Origin: Nocardia acididurans
GTDB lineage: Bacteria; Actinomycetota; Actinomycetes; Mycobacteriales; Mycobacteriaceae
DNA: 64,000 bases
Assembly: GCF_016741815.1 (NCBI RefSeq)
Contig: NZ_JAERRJ010000007.1
Coordinates: 62,001 to 126,000 of the forward strand
Reading direction: 5' to 3'
The position numbers and the translations under genes were made by a program. Of the stretch, positions 8,867 to 16,861 are shown in pieces. Positions within the stretch are counted from its first letter, which is position 1; each line of letters starts with the position of its first letter. The notes beneath the pieces are model-generated. The model saw nothing but the letters and a program-made list of their open reading frames with translations, searched no databases and was not told where the DNA came from.

Positions 8867-9355
8867 CTACTGCACGCGATTGCCGGCGGGGGCGGATTCC
8901 TCGTCGTCCTCGGGGATGTAGACGTCATTGATATTGATGTTCACCTCGACCACCTCGAGGGCGGTCATCTGCTCGATGGCGGTGATGACATTGCGGCGCA
9001 CCGCCCGCGCCAATTCCGCGATGGCCACCCCGTATTCGACCACCAGTTCCAGATCGACGGCGGCCTGCTTCTCCCCCACCTCCACCGAAACACCCTGTCC
9101 CACACTGGCCGAGGCGCCCGGGATGCGATCGCGGAGCGCGCCGAAGGCCCGTGCCGCGCCGCCGCCCAGGGCGTGCACGCCGCGCACCTCGCGGGCCGCG
9201 AGCCCGGCGATCTTCTGCACCACGATATCGGCGATCGAGGTGGTGCCCTGATCGGTCACCAGGCCCTCCGGATGGGCCGAACCATTACGCGCGGCAGGCT
9301 TCTGGTCGCTCTGGACGGTCTTGCCGGCCGACTTCTCGGTAGCTGTTCCGGTCAT
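8867..9355 (-). CDS. Asp23/Gls24 family envelope stress protein (main paralogue)
   Basis: 162 aa and the best family match in the locus. A charged N-tail (about 40 aa) precedes TSIADIVVQKIAGLAAREV, then GVHALGGG, a strand block EKQAAVDLELVVEYGV and the typical end VVEVNININDVYIP. Asp23 proteins form membrane-associated assemblies tethered by AmaP and respond to cell-wall stress in Firmicutes; a similar role is inferred here. It follows the next gene upstream with a four-base overlap. Confidence 0.9.
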   Translation of the reverse strand: MTGTATEKSAGKTVQSDQKPAARNGSAHPEGLVTDQGTTSIADIVVQKIAGLAAREVRGVHALGGGAARAFGALRDRIPGASASVGQGVSVEVGEKQAAVDLELVVEYGVAIAELARAVRRNVITAIEQMTALEVVEVNININDVYIPEDDEESAPAGNRVQ

Positions 9356-9666
9356 GACTTCCTCCTGGATTCCGTGTCGTCGTACAACTCCTCGACCACC
9401 AGGCGCACCGTCGCGGTGGCCCAGGCGGTCTCCTGCAGCAGCGCGCGCACCGCGCCACCGAGCTTTTCCAGTAGTGGCGGAATCGGCAGTTCGCTTGCCG
9501 CCACCCGAATCTCGACGAGCGCCGGGGTGAGGTCCACCGCGTAGGACTTACCGCCACGCGGCAGCCACGGCACCGCGTCCAGCCCGAAACCCGTTGCGGG
9601 ATGCAAACCTTCCACCTCCTCGATCGCGCTGACGATGCTGTCGATCACTTCCGCTTTCGCGGTCAC
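9352..9666 (-). CDS. Short Asp23-cluster protein, weakly Asp23-like
   Basis: 104 aa. A helical start (TAKAEVIDSIVSAIEEVEGL) and a strand-helix block (VEIRVAASELPIPPLLEKL, then VRLVVEELYDD) give an Asp23-like pattern, but the central VxGV signature is replaced by a Pro/Trp-rich loop (AVPWLPRGGKSY). It overlaps the genes on both sides by four bases. Probably a diverged member or partner of the Asp23 proteins; no known function. Confidence 0.72.
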   Translation of the reverse strand: MTAKAEVIDSIVSAIEEVEGLHPATGFGLDAVPWLPRGGKSYAVDLTPALVEIRVAASELPIPPLLEKLGGAVRALLQETAWATATVRLVVEELYDDTESRRKS

Positions 9667-10043
9667 TGCGCCCCCGGTTCGATATCGAGAATGGTCACCG
9701 ACACCTCGTCGACGGTGACGCCGGTCTGCGCGCGTACGGCCTCGATCACCGCCCGCTGGATCTCCGCGCCGACCGTGGCCGCGCGGCAGTCGGCCCCGAG
9801 CGAGACGTCCACCTGCACGGCGAGCGCGCCCGCCGGGGTGCGGCGCACCCGCACACCATCGGCCTTGGCGGCCGAATTCTGCACGCCCAGCAGCTGTTTG
9901 CCGCTGCGGGCGAAGGCCGACACCAGGCCGCGCAGCCCCGCCTCGAGCCGGACCACACCCGGCACCTCCGCCGTTGCGCGCGCGGCCACTCCGGCGACCA
10001 CCGCGTCGGAGATGATGAACTCGCGATCCGACAGCGCCGTCAC
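9663..10043 (-). CDS. Asp23/Gls24-like protein
   Basis: 126 aa from a GTG at 10043 that overlaps the upstream stop (GTGA). The reading frame stays open upstream to 10562, but that extension is arginine-rich shadow sequence of the neighbouring gene. Asp23 features: FIISDAVVAGVAARATAEVPGV, a central helix, a strand block LAVQVDVSLGADC and a closing VDEVSVTILDI. No catalytic motif. One more scaffold-type paralogue of the operon. Confidence 0.8.
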   Translation of the reverse strand: MTALSDREFIISDAVVAGVAARATAEVPGVVRLEAGLRGLVSAFARSGKQLLGVQNSAAKADGVRVRRTPAGALAVQVDVSLGADCRAATVGAEIQRAVIEAVRAQTGVTVDEVSVTILDIEPGAQ

Positions 10044-10627
10044 CTGTCCTTCTCCTGATAGACGTCGGCCACCGTGACGTCCAGGCGACCCAGCAGCAGG
10101 CCCGTCCGCGCCGATACCGCGGCGGCCACCCGCTGCCGCACCTGCGGCACGATGCCGTCCAGATGGTCCTCGCCGATCCGCACCGCGATGGACATGGCGA
10201 CCTGAATGATGTTCTCGCCCTGCGGACCCGTGCCGACGCTGCGGATCCTGCAGCGCCGCGCGCGCACCCCGGGGACCGTGTCGGCGGCGAAGCGCATCAC
10301 GGTCGCCACCGCCTCCTCGCTGATCTGCACCGAGCCCGCGGGCTCGGTCGGCAGCAGCAGGGTCTGACCGCGCCGCACCTCGGCGCGCACCGCGAACATG
10401 ATGCGCCCGAACAGATCCGGGGGCGGCGGATCGGGTTCGTCGATCAATTCCTGGGTGGCCGCGCGCAGGGCCAGCAGGCTCTCGCGGGCCGCCCGGCAGT
10501 CGCCGCAGCGCGCCTCGTGCGCGTCGGCGCGGCCCTGCTGCACCGCGTCCAGCCGACGCCACACCTGTTCCATGCCGCGCCCGCAGGGCAGCAGGTAGTC
10601 CTCGTCGGTCACTGTCGTATCCGTCAT
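10040..10627 (-). CDS. Zinc-finger (anti-sigma-like) N-terminus fused to Asp23 domain
   Basis: 195 aa from the ATG at 10627, which overlaps the sigma-factor stop (ATGA); a GTG two codons earlier is possible. Residues about 35-50 carry HEARCGDC, the H-x3-C-x2-C signature of zinc-binding anti-sigma domains, in a helical context (GMEQVWRRLDAVQQGRADA). The C-terminal half (about 90-195) is an Asp23 domain with VPGVRARRCRIRSVGTG and a closing LGRLDVTVADVYQ. Being encoded directly after the ECF sigma factor, it is inferred to be a cytosolic anti-sigma factor whose binding may be coupled to the Asp23 assembly. No membrane segment is present, unlike many anti-sigma factors. Confidence 0.8.
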   Translation of the reverse strand: MTDTTVTDEDYLLPCGRGMEQVWRRLDAVQQGRADAHEARCGDCRAARESLLALRAATQELIDEPDPPPPDLFGRIMFAVRAEVRRGQTLLLPTEPAGSVQISEEAVATVMRFAADTVPGVRARRCRIRSVGTGPQGENIIQVAMSIAVRIGEDHLDGIVPQVRQRVAAAVSARTGLLLGRLDVTVADVYQEKDR

Positions 10628-11190
10628 CGCCACGCCTTCATCACCTCCGCCAGCTGCACCCGGGCGCGGGCGATCCGCCCACGCACCGCGGTCACATTCG
10701 CGCCGACGATCTCGCCGATCTCCTCATAGGAACGGCCGTGCACCTCGCGCAGCAGCCAGCACGCCCGCTGCTCGGGCGTGAGCTCGCCCAGGGCGGCGGT
10801 CAGCGCCTTCAGCTGACCGTTGACCTGCACGGCATGGTCGGGGCGGGTATCGGTGCGCACCGACTCCGTGGTCTCGGGATCGACCTCCGCCGCGGGTGTC
10901 CGGGCGCGCAGCACGTTCAGGCAGCGGTTGGTGGTGACCCGGTACAGCCATCCGGTGAAGGCGGCGTCGTCCTGCAGCTGGCCCATGCGTCGCCAGGCCG
11001 TCAGGAACACGTCCTGCACCACGTCCTCGGCCTCCGCGCGATCCGCCAGCATCCGATCCGCGAGCCGGAACATTGCCCCTTGATAGCGGATGACCAGTTG
11101 CTCGAAGGCCCGGACATCGCCGTCGCGCGCCCGGTCGACCAGCGTGGCGTCATCGAGTTCCGCCGCCGGGCCGAATTCCGTACTGGTCAC
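10624..11190 (-). CDS. ECF-family RNA polymerase sigma factor
   Basis: 188 aa from a GTG at 11190 with AGGAGG upstream. Sigma region 2 runs from about 20 to 90 (FEQLVIRYQGAMFRLADRML, then EDVVQDVFLTAWRRM). Region 4 is near 135-185 (LTPEQRACWLLREVHGRSYEEIGEIVGANVTAV, a helix-turn-helix). A short linker and no extra C-terminal domain make it a classical ECF factor. It is the first gene of the nine-gene Asp23 cluster and overlaps the probable anti-sigma gene, so it probably drives its own operon in response to envelope stress. Confidence 0.93.
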   Translation of the reverse strand: MTSTEFGPAAELDDATLVDRARDGDVRAFEQLVIRYQGAMFRLADRMLADRAEAEDVVQDVFLTAWRRMGQLQDDAAFTGWLYRVTTNRCLNVLRARTPAAEVDPETTESVRTDTRPDHAVQVNGQLKALTAALGELTPEQRACWLLREVHGRSYEEIGEIVGANVTAVRGRIARARVQLAEVMKAWR

Positions 11191-11365
11191 ACCGCCTCCT
11201 AACCATTCCGTTCTATAGACACGGATGCTCGAGGATCCTCACGCAGCATTATCAGTGATCGTTGTCTCACTGTTTGCTGGTTGGCATTCCCGGCCAGTCG
11301 GCGCGCAAACGAACGCACCCGGGAACACCCGGCCCGGATCAGTACAGTGGGGACTCGGAGGTGCC

Positions 11366-11872
11366 ATGGGTTTCGCGAAGAACATCGACCAGTCCTTCGA
11401 CGCGATCGTCGCCCGCGCGGACGCCCCGATCTGGATCGTCACGGCGACCGCGGGCGAGCGGCAGGCCGGATGTCTGGTCGGCTTCGCGACGCAGGTCAGC
11501 ATCGAGCCGCGCCGGTTCCTCGTCGGATTGTCCACGGCGAACGACACTTTCACCGTCGCCGCCCAGGCCCGCCATCTCGCCGTTCATCTACTCGGCGAGG
11601 AGGGCTTCGCCCTGGCCCAGCTGTTCGGCAGCGAAACCGGCGCGGACCTGAACAAATTCGAGCACTGCGACTGGCGGCCGGGCCCGCACGGGCTCCCGAT
11701 CCTCGCCGGTGCGGCGGCGTGGTTCACCGGTCGCGTCCTGGCGCGCACGGATCTCGGCGATCACCAGGGATTCGTGCTGAGCCCCACCGCCGCCTCGGAT
11801 CCCACGCCCGCCACGCGAGGTCTGCGCTACCACGATGTCGCCGACCTCGAACCCGGGCAACCTACAGGCTAA
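11366..11872 (+). CDS. Flavin reductase-like FMN-binding protein
   Basis: 168 aa. The flavin reductase-like fold is visible: VARADAPIWIVTATAGERQAGCLVGF at the N-terminus, EPRRFLVGLSTANDTF and the HLAVHLLGEEGF block. The ATG at 11366 has GGAGG four bases upstream. Such proteins supply reduced flavin or act as small oxidoreductases; the substrate is unknown. The next gene on the strand is an FAD monooxygenase, but a palindromic promoter lies between them, so they need not share a transcript. Confidence 0.82.
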   Translation: MGFAKNIDQSFDAIVARADAPIWIVTATAGERQAGCLVGFATQVSIEPRRFLVGLSTANDTFTVAAQARHLAVHLLGEEGFALAQLFGSETGADLNKFEHCDWRPGPHGLPILAGAAAWFTGRVLARTDLGDHQGFVLSPTAASDPTPATRGLRYHDVADLEPGQPTG

Positions 11873-11879
11873 CCTCTTC

Positions 11880-11928
11880 CGTCAACTAACGGTTGACGAG
11901 TACCGCATCGTCAACTACTAGTTGACGA
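11880..11928 (+). promoter_or_regulatory. Double palindromic operator overlapping a probable leaderless promoter
   Basis: Two inverted repeats with arms CGTCAAC / GTTGACG and five-base spacers lie at 11880-11898 and 11909-11927. The second extends to a perfect 21-bp dyad (TCGTCAACTA, central C, TAGTTGACGA; 11908-11928). Their centres are 29 bp apart. TTGACG at 11893-11898 and TACTAG at 11916-11921 are spaced by exactly 17 bp, giving a likely promoter. Transcription would begin about where the ATG at 11930 starts, so the monooxygenase mRNA would be leaderless. A dimeric repressor bound here would cover both hexamers; its gene is not adjacent. Confidence 0.75.
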
Positions 11929-11929
11929 T

Positions 11930-13105
11930 ATGCGGAATGAACAGCAGCACGTCGTGATCCTCGGCGCCGGTATCGCGGGCTTGGCCGCCGCCCTGCGACT
12001 ACTCCAGCAGAACTGGCACGTCACCGTGATCGAGCGCGCTCCCGCCCGGCGCAGCGGTGGATACCTGGTGAATCTGCACGGGCCCGGCTTCGACGCCGCC
12101 GAGCGACTGGGCCTGCTGCCCGCGCTGAGACCACGGGACATCGGCTTCTTCACCTCGATCCTGGTGCACCCGGACGGACGCGAAAAACTCACCATCCCAG
12201 CGGCAGTCGCACAGGCGGCGGTCGGCGACCGGGCGCTGACCCTGTTCCGCGGCGATCTCGAGACCGCACTGTACGAGGCGGTGGCCGACCACGCCGACAT
12301 CCGATTCGGCGCCGGTGTGCAAGCGGTCGACCAGCACGCCGACCGCGTCGACATCACCCTCACCGACGGCACCGAGCTGCGCGCCGCTCTCCTCATCGGA
12401 GCCGACGGCGTGCACTCCCGCCTGCGCGAGCTGGTCTTCGGCCCCGAAACCGAGCATCTGGTGGACCTGGGCCATACGGTGGCAGCCTTCCCGCTCGGAC
12501 ACCTGCCGGACCATGTACCGTCCGGCGTCGGCACGACCTTCCTCGGGCCGGGACGAACCGCCGCGGTCATGAACCTGGGCCCCGGCCGGTCCTCCGCGTT
12601 CTTCGCCTACCGCTCCCCCGAACCGAAATCCGAACTGTCCCTCGGCCCCTCGGCCGCGCTCGAGCGGGCCTTCGGCGACCTCGGGGGCGGCGTCGCCGAC
12701 GCGCTGCGCGAAGTCGCGGCCGATCCGGCCATCGCCTACTTCGACACGGTCGGCCAGATCGTCACCGACCGGTGGAGCCACGGCCGCATCGTGCTGCTCG
12801 GCGACTCCGCCTGGTGCGTCACGGTATTCGCCGGGTACGGCGCGGCGCTCGCACTGGACGGCGCGGATCGGCTCGGTGCCGCGATCGCCGCTCGGCCCGA
12901 GGACCTCTCGGCCGCGCTCACCGCGTGGGAGGCGGCCATTCGCCCCGAAGTACTCAAGCGACAAGCATTGGCGCGCAAGGGAATCAGCCGATTCGCACCG
13001 CCCTCCCGCGCGCATGTGCGGGCCACCGAACTCATGCTCCGCGCCATTGCACTCCCCGGCCTGCGCACCCTCGTGCAGCGGTCCATCCAGCGCGCCAACA
13101 ACTAG
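11930..13105 (+). CDS. FAD-dependent monooxygenase, TetX-like
   Basis: 391 aa. A Rossmann GxGxxG motif HVVILGAGIAGLAAAL opens the protein, with an ERAPARRSGG segment after it; GADGVHSRLR (about 160) is the DG motif of class A flavoprotein hydroxylases. LLGDSAWCVTVFAGYGAALALDGADRL (about 285-310) corresponds to the GD motif, with the usual Pro replaced (SAWCVTVFAG) as in TetX-like enzymes. No ribosome-binding site precedes the ATG, which fits a leaderless transcript from the palindromic promoter. Substrate unknown; small aromatic or antibiotic substrates are typical of the family. Confidence 0.9.
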   Translation: MRNEQQHVVILGAGIAGLAAALRLLQQNWHVTVIERAPARRSGGYLVNLHGPGFDAAERLGLLPALRPRDIGFFTSILVHPDGREKLTIPAAVAQAAVGDRALTLFRGDLETALYEAVADHADIRFGAGVQAVDQHADRVDITLTDGTELRAALLIGADGVHSRLRELVFGPETEHLVDLGHTVAAFPLGHLPDHVPSGVGTTFLGPGRTAAVMNLGPGRSSAFFAYRSPEPKSELSLGPSAALERAFGDLGGGVADALREVAADPAIAYFDTVGQIVTDRWSHGRIVLLGDSAWCVTVFAGYGAALALDGADRLGAAIAARPEDLSAALTAWEAAIRPEVLKRQALARKGISRFAPPSRAHVRATELMLRAIALPGLRTLVQRSIQRANN

Positions 13106-13567
13106 CCCCTACCCGCCGTCGCCGTCCAGACGGCACGCGGCATTGAGCACCATTCGGACGACGACGACAGGAGGACGGCGCTCGCAATCGGATACGGCGC
13201 GTCCCCTCCACGCGCCGTGTCCGCCGGTGCCTCCGAAGGAGACCTGCGGGAGGTGAGCGCCCGGAATGACGCGATCAGCGGTCGTAACCACGAATCGCGA
13301 AGTAGGCGAAGAACTTCGAATGCGCGCATGCTGCCTCTTGCTCGGTCGGCACCGGGGCATGACGAAACAGCCTGGTACCGGAACAAGCGCGGGCAGGGCC
13401 CCAGCGGGGGGCGTCTACAAGGCTCCGGCGGAGCCTGCGCGGGTCTTCCGCCGGTCCGGGAGGGTGGCCAGAGGGGCCAGTCCTCGAAGTGGACACACGG
13501 AGTGACCTGACACTAAGCGATCGGCTCAGCGATCGCAATCGACGCCGCCGGTGCGCCCGGCGAGGCG
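13106..13567. other. Long convergent intergenic region without a credible gene
   Basis: About 460 bases between the plus-strand monooxygenase and the minus-strand PAS-type gene. Open frames exist (for example 13217-13510 on the plus strand), but their products are Arg/Gly-rich with no recognisable domain. Hairpins seen: GGCGCG / CGCGCC (13196-13216), a 6-bp stem GGCTCC-GGC-GGAGCC (13421-13435) and a 7-bp stem GCGATCG / CGATCGC (13517-13536); the last is well placed to end transcription of either gene. Confidence 0.5.
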
Positions 13568-14593
13568 TCACCCGTCCTCGGACTCGACTCCGAGCGGTTC
13601 CGCGTGCACCAGCATGAGGCAGATCGAGGTCGATACGGCGGGGTCGATCATGCGCCCGACGAATCGCGAATGCACCCAGCCGCCGGTCAGCGACTTGCTG
13701 CGGGTGCGCATGGTGGACCGCACGATCCCCTCCTCGGCGAGCTGGGCCAGCAGTGCCGGAACCCGCATGATGTCCTCGGGATGCAGGCCGGGGGTCTGGC
13801 CGGTCGAGACGCCGTGACCGGCCCACTTCGGATAGCCGGTCAGCCATTGCAGCGCGCAGGGCGTCGGCCATCGGGTCTCCACGATGGCCCCGAACATCTC
13901 GGTGGTGTCGGTGATCGCCATGGCGACACTGGCATCCAGCAGATCCAGGCCGAGCTCGGCGCGATCCGCGGCGGCGCTCACATCCTGCAGCACGACCCGC
14001 ACCCGGGAGCCGGACTCGGTGGTCATATGTCGCTGCGCGTAGAGCAGAACACCCACGGCCCCATCGGTTTTGCGGATCACGACCGTCCCCGACGCGACAT
14101 CGCCGGGGCCGGCGGCGAGCAGCTTCTCCCAGAGCCGGACGAGATCGGTGGTCCGGGCGACGCGCTGGAAGAAGTCCAGTGGCCCATAGACGGCTCGATC
14201 GCGTTCGGCATCCGGCACCCCGATGATGTCCAGGAATCCGGTGGTCACGTGCAGACGCGGCGCGCTGTCGGCGACCATCTCCCAGTAGCCGACCGCGCAC
14301 GGTGCGGCCTTGGTGGAATTCGCGGGATCCGCGCCGGAGACGATCTGCACGGCGTTCACCCCGCCGTCGGGTCCGCAGACCGGCACGGCCAGGTAGGTCG
14401 TGCCGGTGTCACCGACGCGGACGGTCGGCTGCGCGCCGCGTTCGACCTCGCGGATCAGGCCTTCGACGAGCGCTTTCTCCTTGCCGCGCAGCACCGACGA
14501 GATCCGCCGGAACTCACGTGGACGCCCGTCGGCAGCGACCACCTGGGGTTCGCTGCCGCCGACCAGTTCCACCAGCAGGTCGAGATCGGCCAT
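13568..14593 (-). CDS. PAS/GAF-type sensory protein of unknown role (DUF5593-like)
   Basis: 341 aa, soluble, no membrane segment, HTH or kinase motif. The N-terminal ~130 residues look GAF/PAS-like (REFRRISSVLRGKEKALVEG). The middle (about 125-215) carries PAS-like text including DIIGVPDAERDR and VVIRKTDGAVGVLLYAQRHM. The C-terminal third is a PAS-like domain with WLTGYPKWAG and WVHSRFVGRMID. Similar architecture is known among mycobacterial and nocardial proteins of unknown function. The start is seven bases after the carbonic anhydrase stop, suggesting one transcript. A ligand or light/redox sensing role would be a guess. Confidence 0.7.
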   Translation of the reverse strand: MADLDLLVELVGGSEPQVVAADGRPREFRRISSVLRGKEKALVEGLIREVERGAQPTVRVGDTGTTYLAVPVCGPDGGVNAVQIVSGADPANSTKAAPCAVGYWEMVADSAPRLHVTTGFLDIIGVPDAERDRAVYGPLDFFQRVARTTDLVRLWEKLLAAGPGDVASGTVVIRKTDGAVGVLLYAQRHMTTESGSRVRVVLQDVSAAADRAELGLDLLDASVAMAITDTTEMFGAIVETRWPTPCALQWLTGYPKWAGHGVSTGQTPGLHPEDIMRVPALLAQLAEEGIVRSTMRTRSKSLTGGWVHSRFVGRMIDPAVSTSICLMLVHAEPLGVESEDG

Positions 14594-14600
14594 CCGCCCG

Positions 14601-15224
14601 CTAGACCAGTTCGCCGATATTGCCGAAGACGCTGTTCAGCTTGGCCTGTCCGTCGGCGAGGTTGTAGGTGACGCAGGCGATGGCGAGCTCACCGGCCATG
14701 ACCCGCTGCGAGATGGCGGTGGAGCGCTGCATGAGCAGGCGGGCGGTTTCCTCGACGTGGCGAGCCTCGAGCTCGTCGACGGTGGTGAGGCCCTCACGGC
14801 GGCCGCGCAGGATGGAGGGGGTCACGCGTTCCACGACACTGCGGATGAACCCGCCGGGTACCTCGCCGTTGTCGAGGGCGTCGATGGTGGCCCGCACCGC
14901 GCCGCAGCTGTCGTGACCGAGCACCACGATCAGCGGGACGTTGAGGACCTGCACGCCGTATTCGATCGAGCCGAGCACCGAGCTGTCCACGACATGACCG
15001 GCGGTGCGGACCACGAACATGTCACCGAGTCCGCGATCGAAGATGATCTCCGCCGCGACCCGCGAATCACCGCAGCCGAAGAGGATGGCGGAGGGTTGCT
15101 GACCGGCGGCGAGCGCGGCGCGATCGGCTGCCCCCTGTCCGGGATGCTGCAGTTCGCCCTTGACGAAACGCTCGTTTCCCTCGCGGAGAGACTTCCAGGC
15201 ACTGATCGGATTGGAGTGGGGCAT
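14601..15224 (-). CDS. Beta-class carbonic anhydrase
   Basis: 207 aa from the ATG at 15224 with AGGAG upstream. Zinc ligands and the catalytic dyad are visible: CGDSR (Cys, Asp and Arg) and GHDSCGA (His and second Cys), the standard beta-CA set. It interconverts CO2 and bicarbonate in the cytosol and so can supply carboxylases. Length is normal for the class. It is followed closely by the PAS-type gene and preceded by a membrane-anchored protein gene. Confidence 0.95.
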   Translation of the reverse strand: MPHSNPISAWKSLREGNERFVKGELQHPGQGAADRAALAAGQQPSAILFGCGDSRVAAEIIFDRGLGDMFVVRTAGHVVDSSVLGSIEYGVQVLNVPLIVVLGHDSCGAVRATIDALDNGEVPGGFIRSVVERVTPSILRGRREGLTTVDELEARHVEETARLLMQRSTAISQRVMAGELAIACVTYNLADGQAKLNSVFGNIGELV

Positions 15225-15274
15225 GACTCCTATCCTGCACATGAATCGGACACGGTGCGATGTGAGGTTCGCTG

Positions 15275-15943
15275 CTAGGTGGAAATCCGCTTCATATCGC
15301 TGACCAACCAGCGGCCGTCGGGCTGCTCCTCGGCCGTCACCACCGTGGCCGTCAGGGAGACGGCCGGGGTGGGGTCGAGGTCGCTCGAGGTCGACTGCTT
15401 GACGTATCCGACGCCGAGGGCGGTGGTGCCGGTGATCGCGCGTAGCCCGCAATTGAATTCGAGCACCTCGCTGCGACTGTTGGTGGTGAACAGATAATTC
15501 TGGGTGGCCGATTTGGTATCGATCAATTCCTGGCGGCAGGCCCCCGTCGTGGCGGCGATCGCGCCCGCGAAATAGTCGTCGAGGGTGTTCGGCGCGTAGG
15601 TGGAAATATGACTCATGTAGTTGTGGATCGCGTGCAGCGCCGCGATATGACGGCTGCCGATCCGTGCGATCTCCGGGGCCGTGCCCGCCGCGGGCGCGGT
15701 CCTGGTGGGGACCGCGCCGAAGTCGTTCGCCGGGGTCGCCGCGGCGGAACCGCCTTGTCCCGCACCGGATTCGGAATCCCGTCCGAGGAACACCGAGCCC
15801 ACGGCGACCGCGCCCAGCGGCAGCGCGCCCACGAGCGCGGCCAGCTTGCGGCGCGGCATCGTCTTCTTGACCGGCGGCACATCGGGAAACGGGGGCGGCT
15901 CCGCCGGCGGGAAGGACAGGGACTCGTTCCGCGGTGAATTCAC
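15275..15943 (-). CDS. Membrane-anchored protein, Mce-associated-like
   Basis: 222 aa. A proline-rich cytosolic N-terminus is followed by a single TM segment (LAALVGALPLGAVAVGSVFL, about 33-52) and an extracytoplasmic domain with a helical first half and a strand-rich second half (TALGVGYVKQ, SLTATVVTAEEQPDGRWLVSDM). The layout resembles Mce-associated or NTF2-like membrane proteins of mycolata, though no mce genes are nearby. Two Cys residues (GACRQE and FNCGLR) may form a disulfide, which is notable since a DsbA-like protein is encoded just upstream. Confidence 0.72.
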   Translation of the reverse strand: MNSPRNESLSFPPAEPPPFPDVPPVKKTMPRRKLAALVGALPLGAVAVGSVFLGRDSESGAGQGGSAAATPANDFGAVPTRTAPAAGTAPEIARIGSRHIAALHAIHNYMSHISTYAPNTLDDYFAGAIAATTGACRQELIDTKSATQNYLFTTNSRSEVLEFNCGLRAITGTTALGVGYVKQSTSSDLDPTPAVSLTATVVTAEEQPDGRWLVSDMKRIST

Positions 15944-16086
15944 AAAGATTCCTCACTATCGAGCGGCCACCGCGAGATGCTACCCACCGATTCGAAGCCC
16001 GGGGGTGGATGCCCGAATTTCATTCCGATTCCGCGAGCAAATGCCGGAATTGCCCACAATGCCGCTCGCGGTACGGGTTTCGCCGC

Positions 16087-16815
16087 TCAGCGCGCGGACT
16101 CGATCGCCGCGCGCAAACCGGCCTCGGTGGCGACCGCGCGATTGTCGGCCTTCACGCCGTTGATGAAGACCGTCGGCGTCCCCTGAACGTCACCGGCGAG
16201 GATCTCCGCGGTGCGCGCACGCAGGTAGGCGTCGTGGGTGCGCGCGGTGATACATTGCGCGACAGCGGGATCGCGATATCCGGCCTGCTCGGCGACGGCG
16301 ATCAGGGCGTCGTCGGAGAAGCTGGATCCGCCCTCGGCGGGCTGCTGTTCGAACATGGCCTCGAGCCACCGCTGATAGTTCGAGGTACCGTGCGCCGCAA
16401 CACAGTACGAGGCATTGCCGGCGCGCGAGGAGTACTTGTCGACGGAGGCGCGGTCCAGGAACGTCACGATGTTGTACTCGACCGCGGCGAGGCCGCTGCC
16501 CACCACCTCGGCCAGCAGCGCCCCGTTGACGTCCTCGAATCGCTTGCACGCCGGGCACTGCAGGTCCGCCACCACCCGGACGGTGACGGGCGCGTTCGGC
16601 GCGCCGACCCGGATGGCCCCGTTGGCGGTCGCGCCCGCGGGCACCGGACCGCTGGGATCGAACCCCGCGGGCAGCGCGGGACCCGCCACCTCGGCGCCGA
16701 AACTCCGGCCGGCCAGCACACCCACGACCACACCCAGCGCGACAACCACCACGGCTGCCACACCCACCAGCAGTACGGTCCGTAGCGATCGACCACCGCT
16801 CGCCGTTCCCACCAC
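16087..16815 (-). CDS. DsbA-like membrane-anchored thiol oxidoreductase
   Basis: 242 aa from a GTG at 16815 with GGAGGGGAG upstream. A TM anchor (VLLVGVAAVVVVALGVVVGV) is followed by an extracytoplasmic thioredoxin-fold domain with the active site CPAC (DLQCPACKRFED) and the cis-Pro loop GTPTVFING. This is the usual actinobacterial DsbA/MdbA-type layout for disulfide formation or isomerisation in secreted proteins. It lies 46 bases downstream of the SARP gene on the same strand; a link with the biosynthetic cluster is possible but unproven. Confidence 0.9.
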   Translation of the reverse strand: MVGTASGGRSLRTVLLVGVAAVVVVALGVVVGVLAGRSFGAEVAGPALPAGFDPSGPVPAGATANGAIRVGAPNAPVTVRVVADLQCPACKRFEDVNGALLAEVVGSGLAAVEYNIVTFLDRASVDKYSSRAGNASYCVAAHGTSNYQRWLEAMFEQQPAEGGSSFSDDALIAVAEQAGYRDPAVAQCITARTHDAYLRARTAEILAGDVQGTPTVFINGVKADNRAVATEAGLRAAIESAR

Positions 16816-16861
16816 ACCACTCCCCTCCACGACAACACCTGGTTCGCGTGGATCATATTGG

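Noticed and set aside
9663..10562. Single 299-aa protein replacing the 126-aa Asp23-like protein
   Set aside because: The extra N-terminal part is the out-of-frame shadow of the zinc-finger/Asp23 gene; the GTG at 10043 overlaps that gene's stop as elsewhere in the operon.
13217..13510. Possible 97-aa gene in the long intergenic region
   Set aside because: Arg/Gly/Ser-rich, no domain, weak start context; treated as noncoding.
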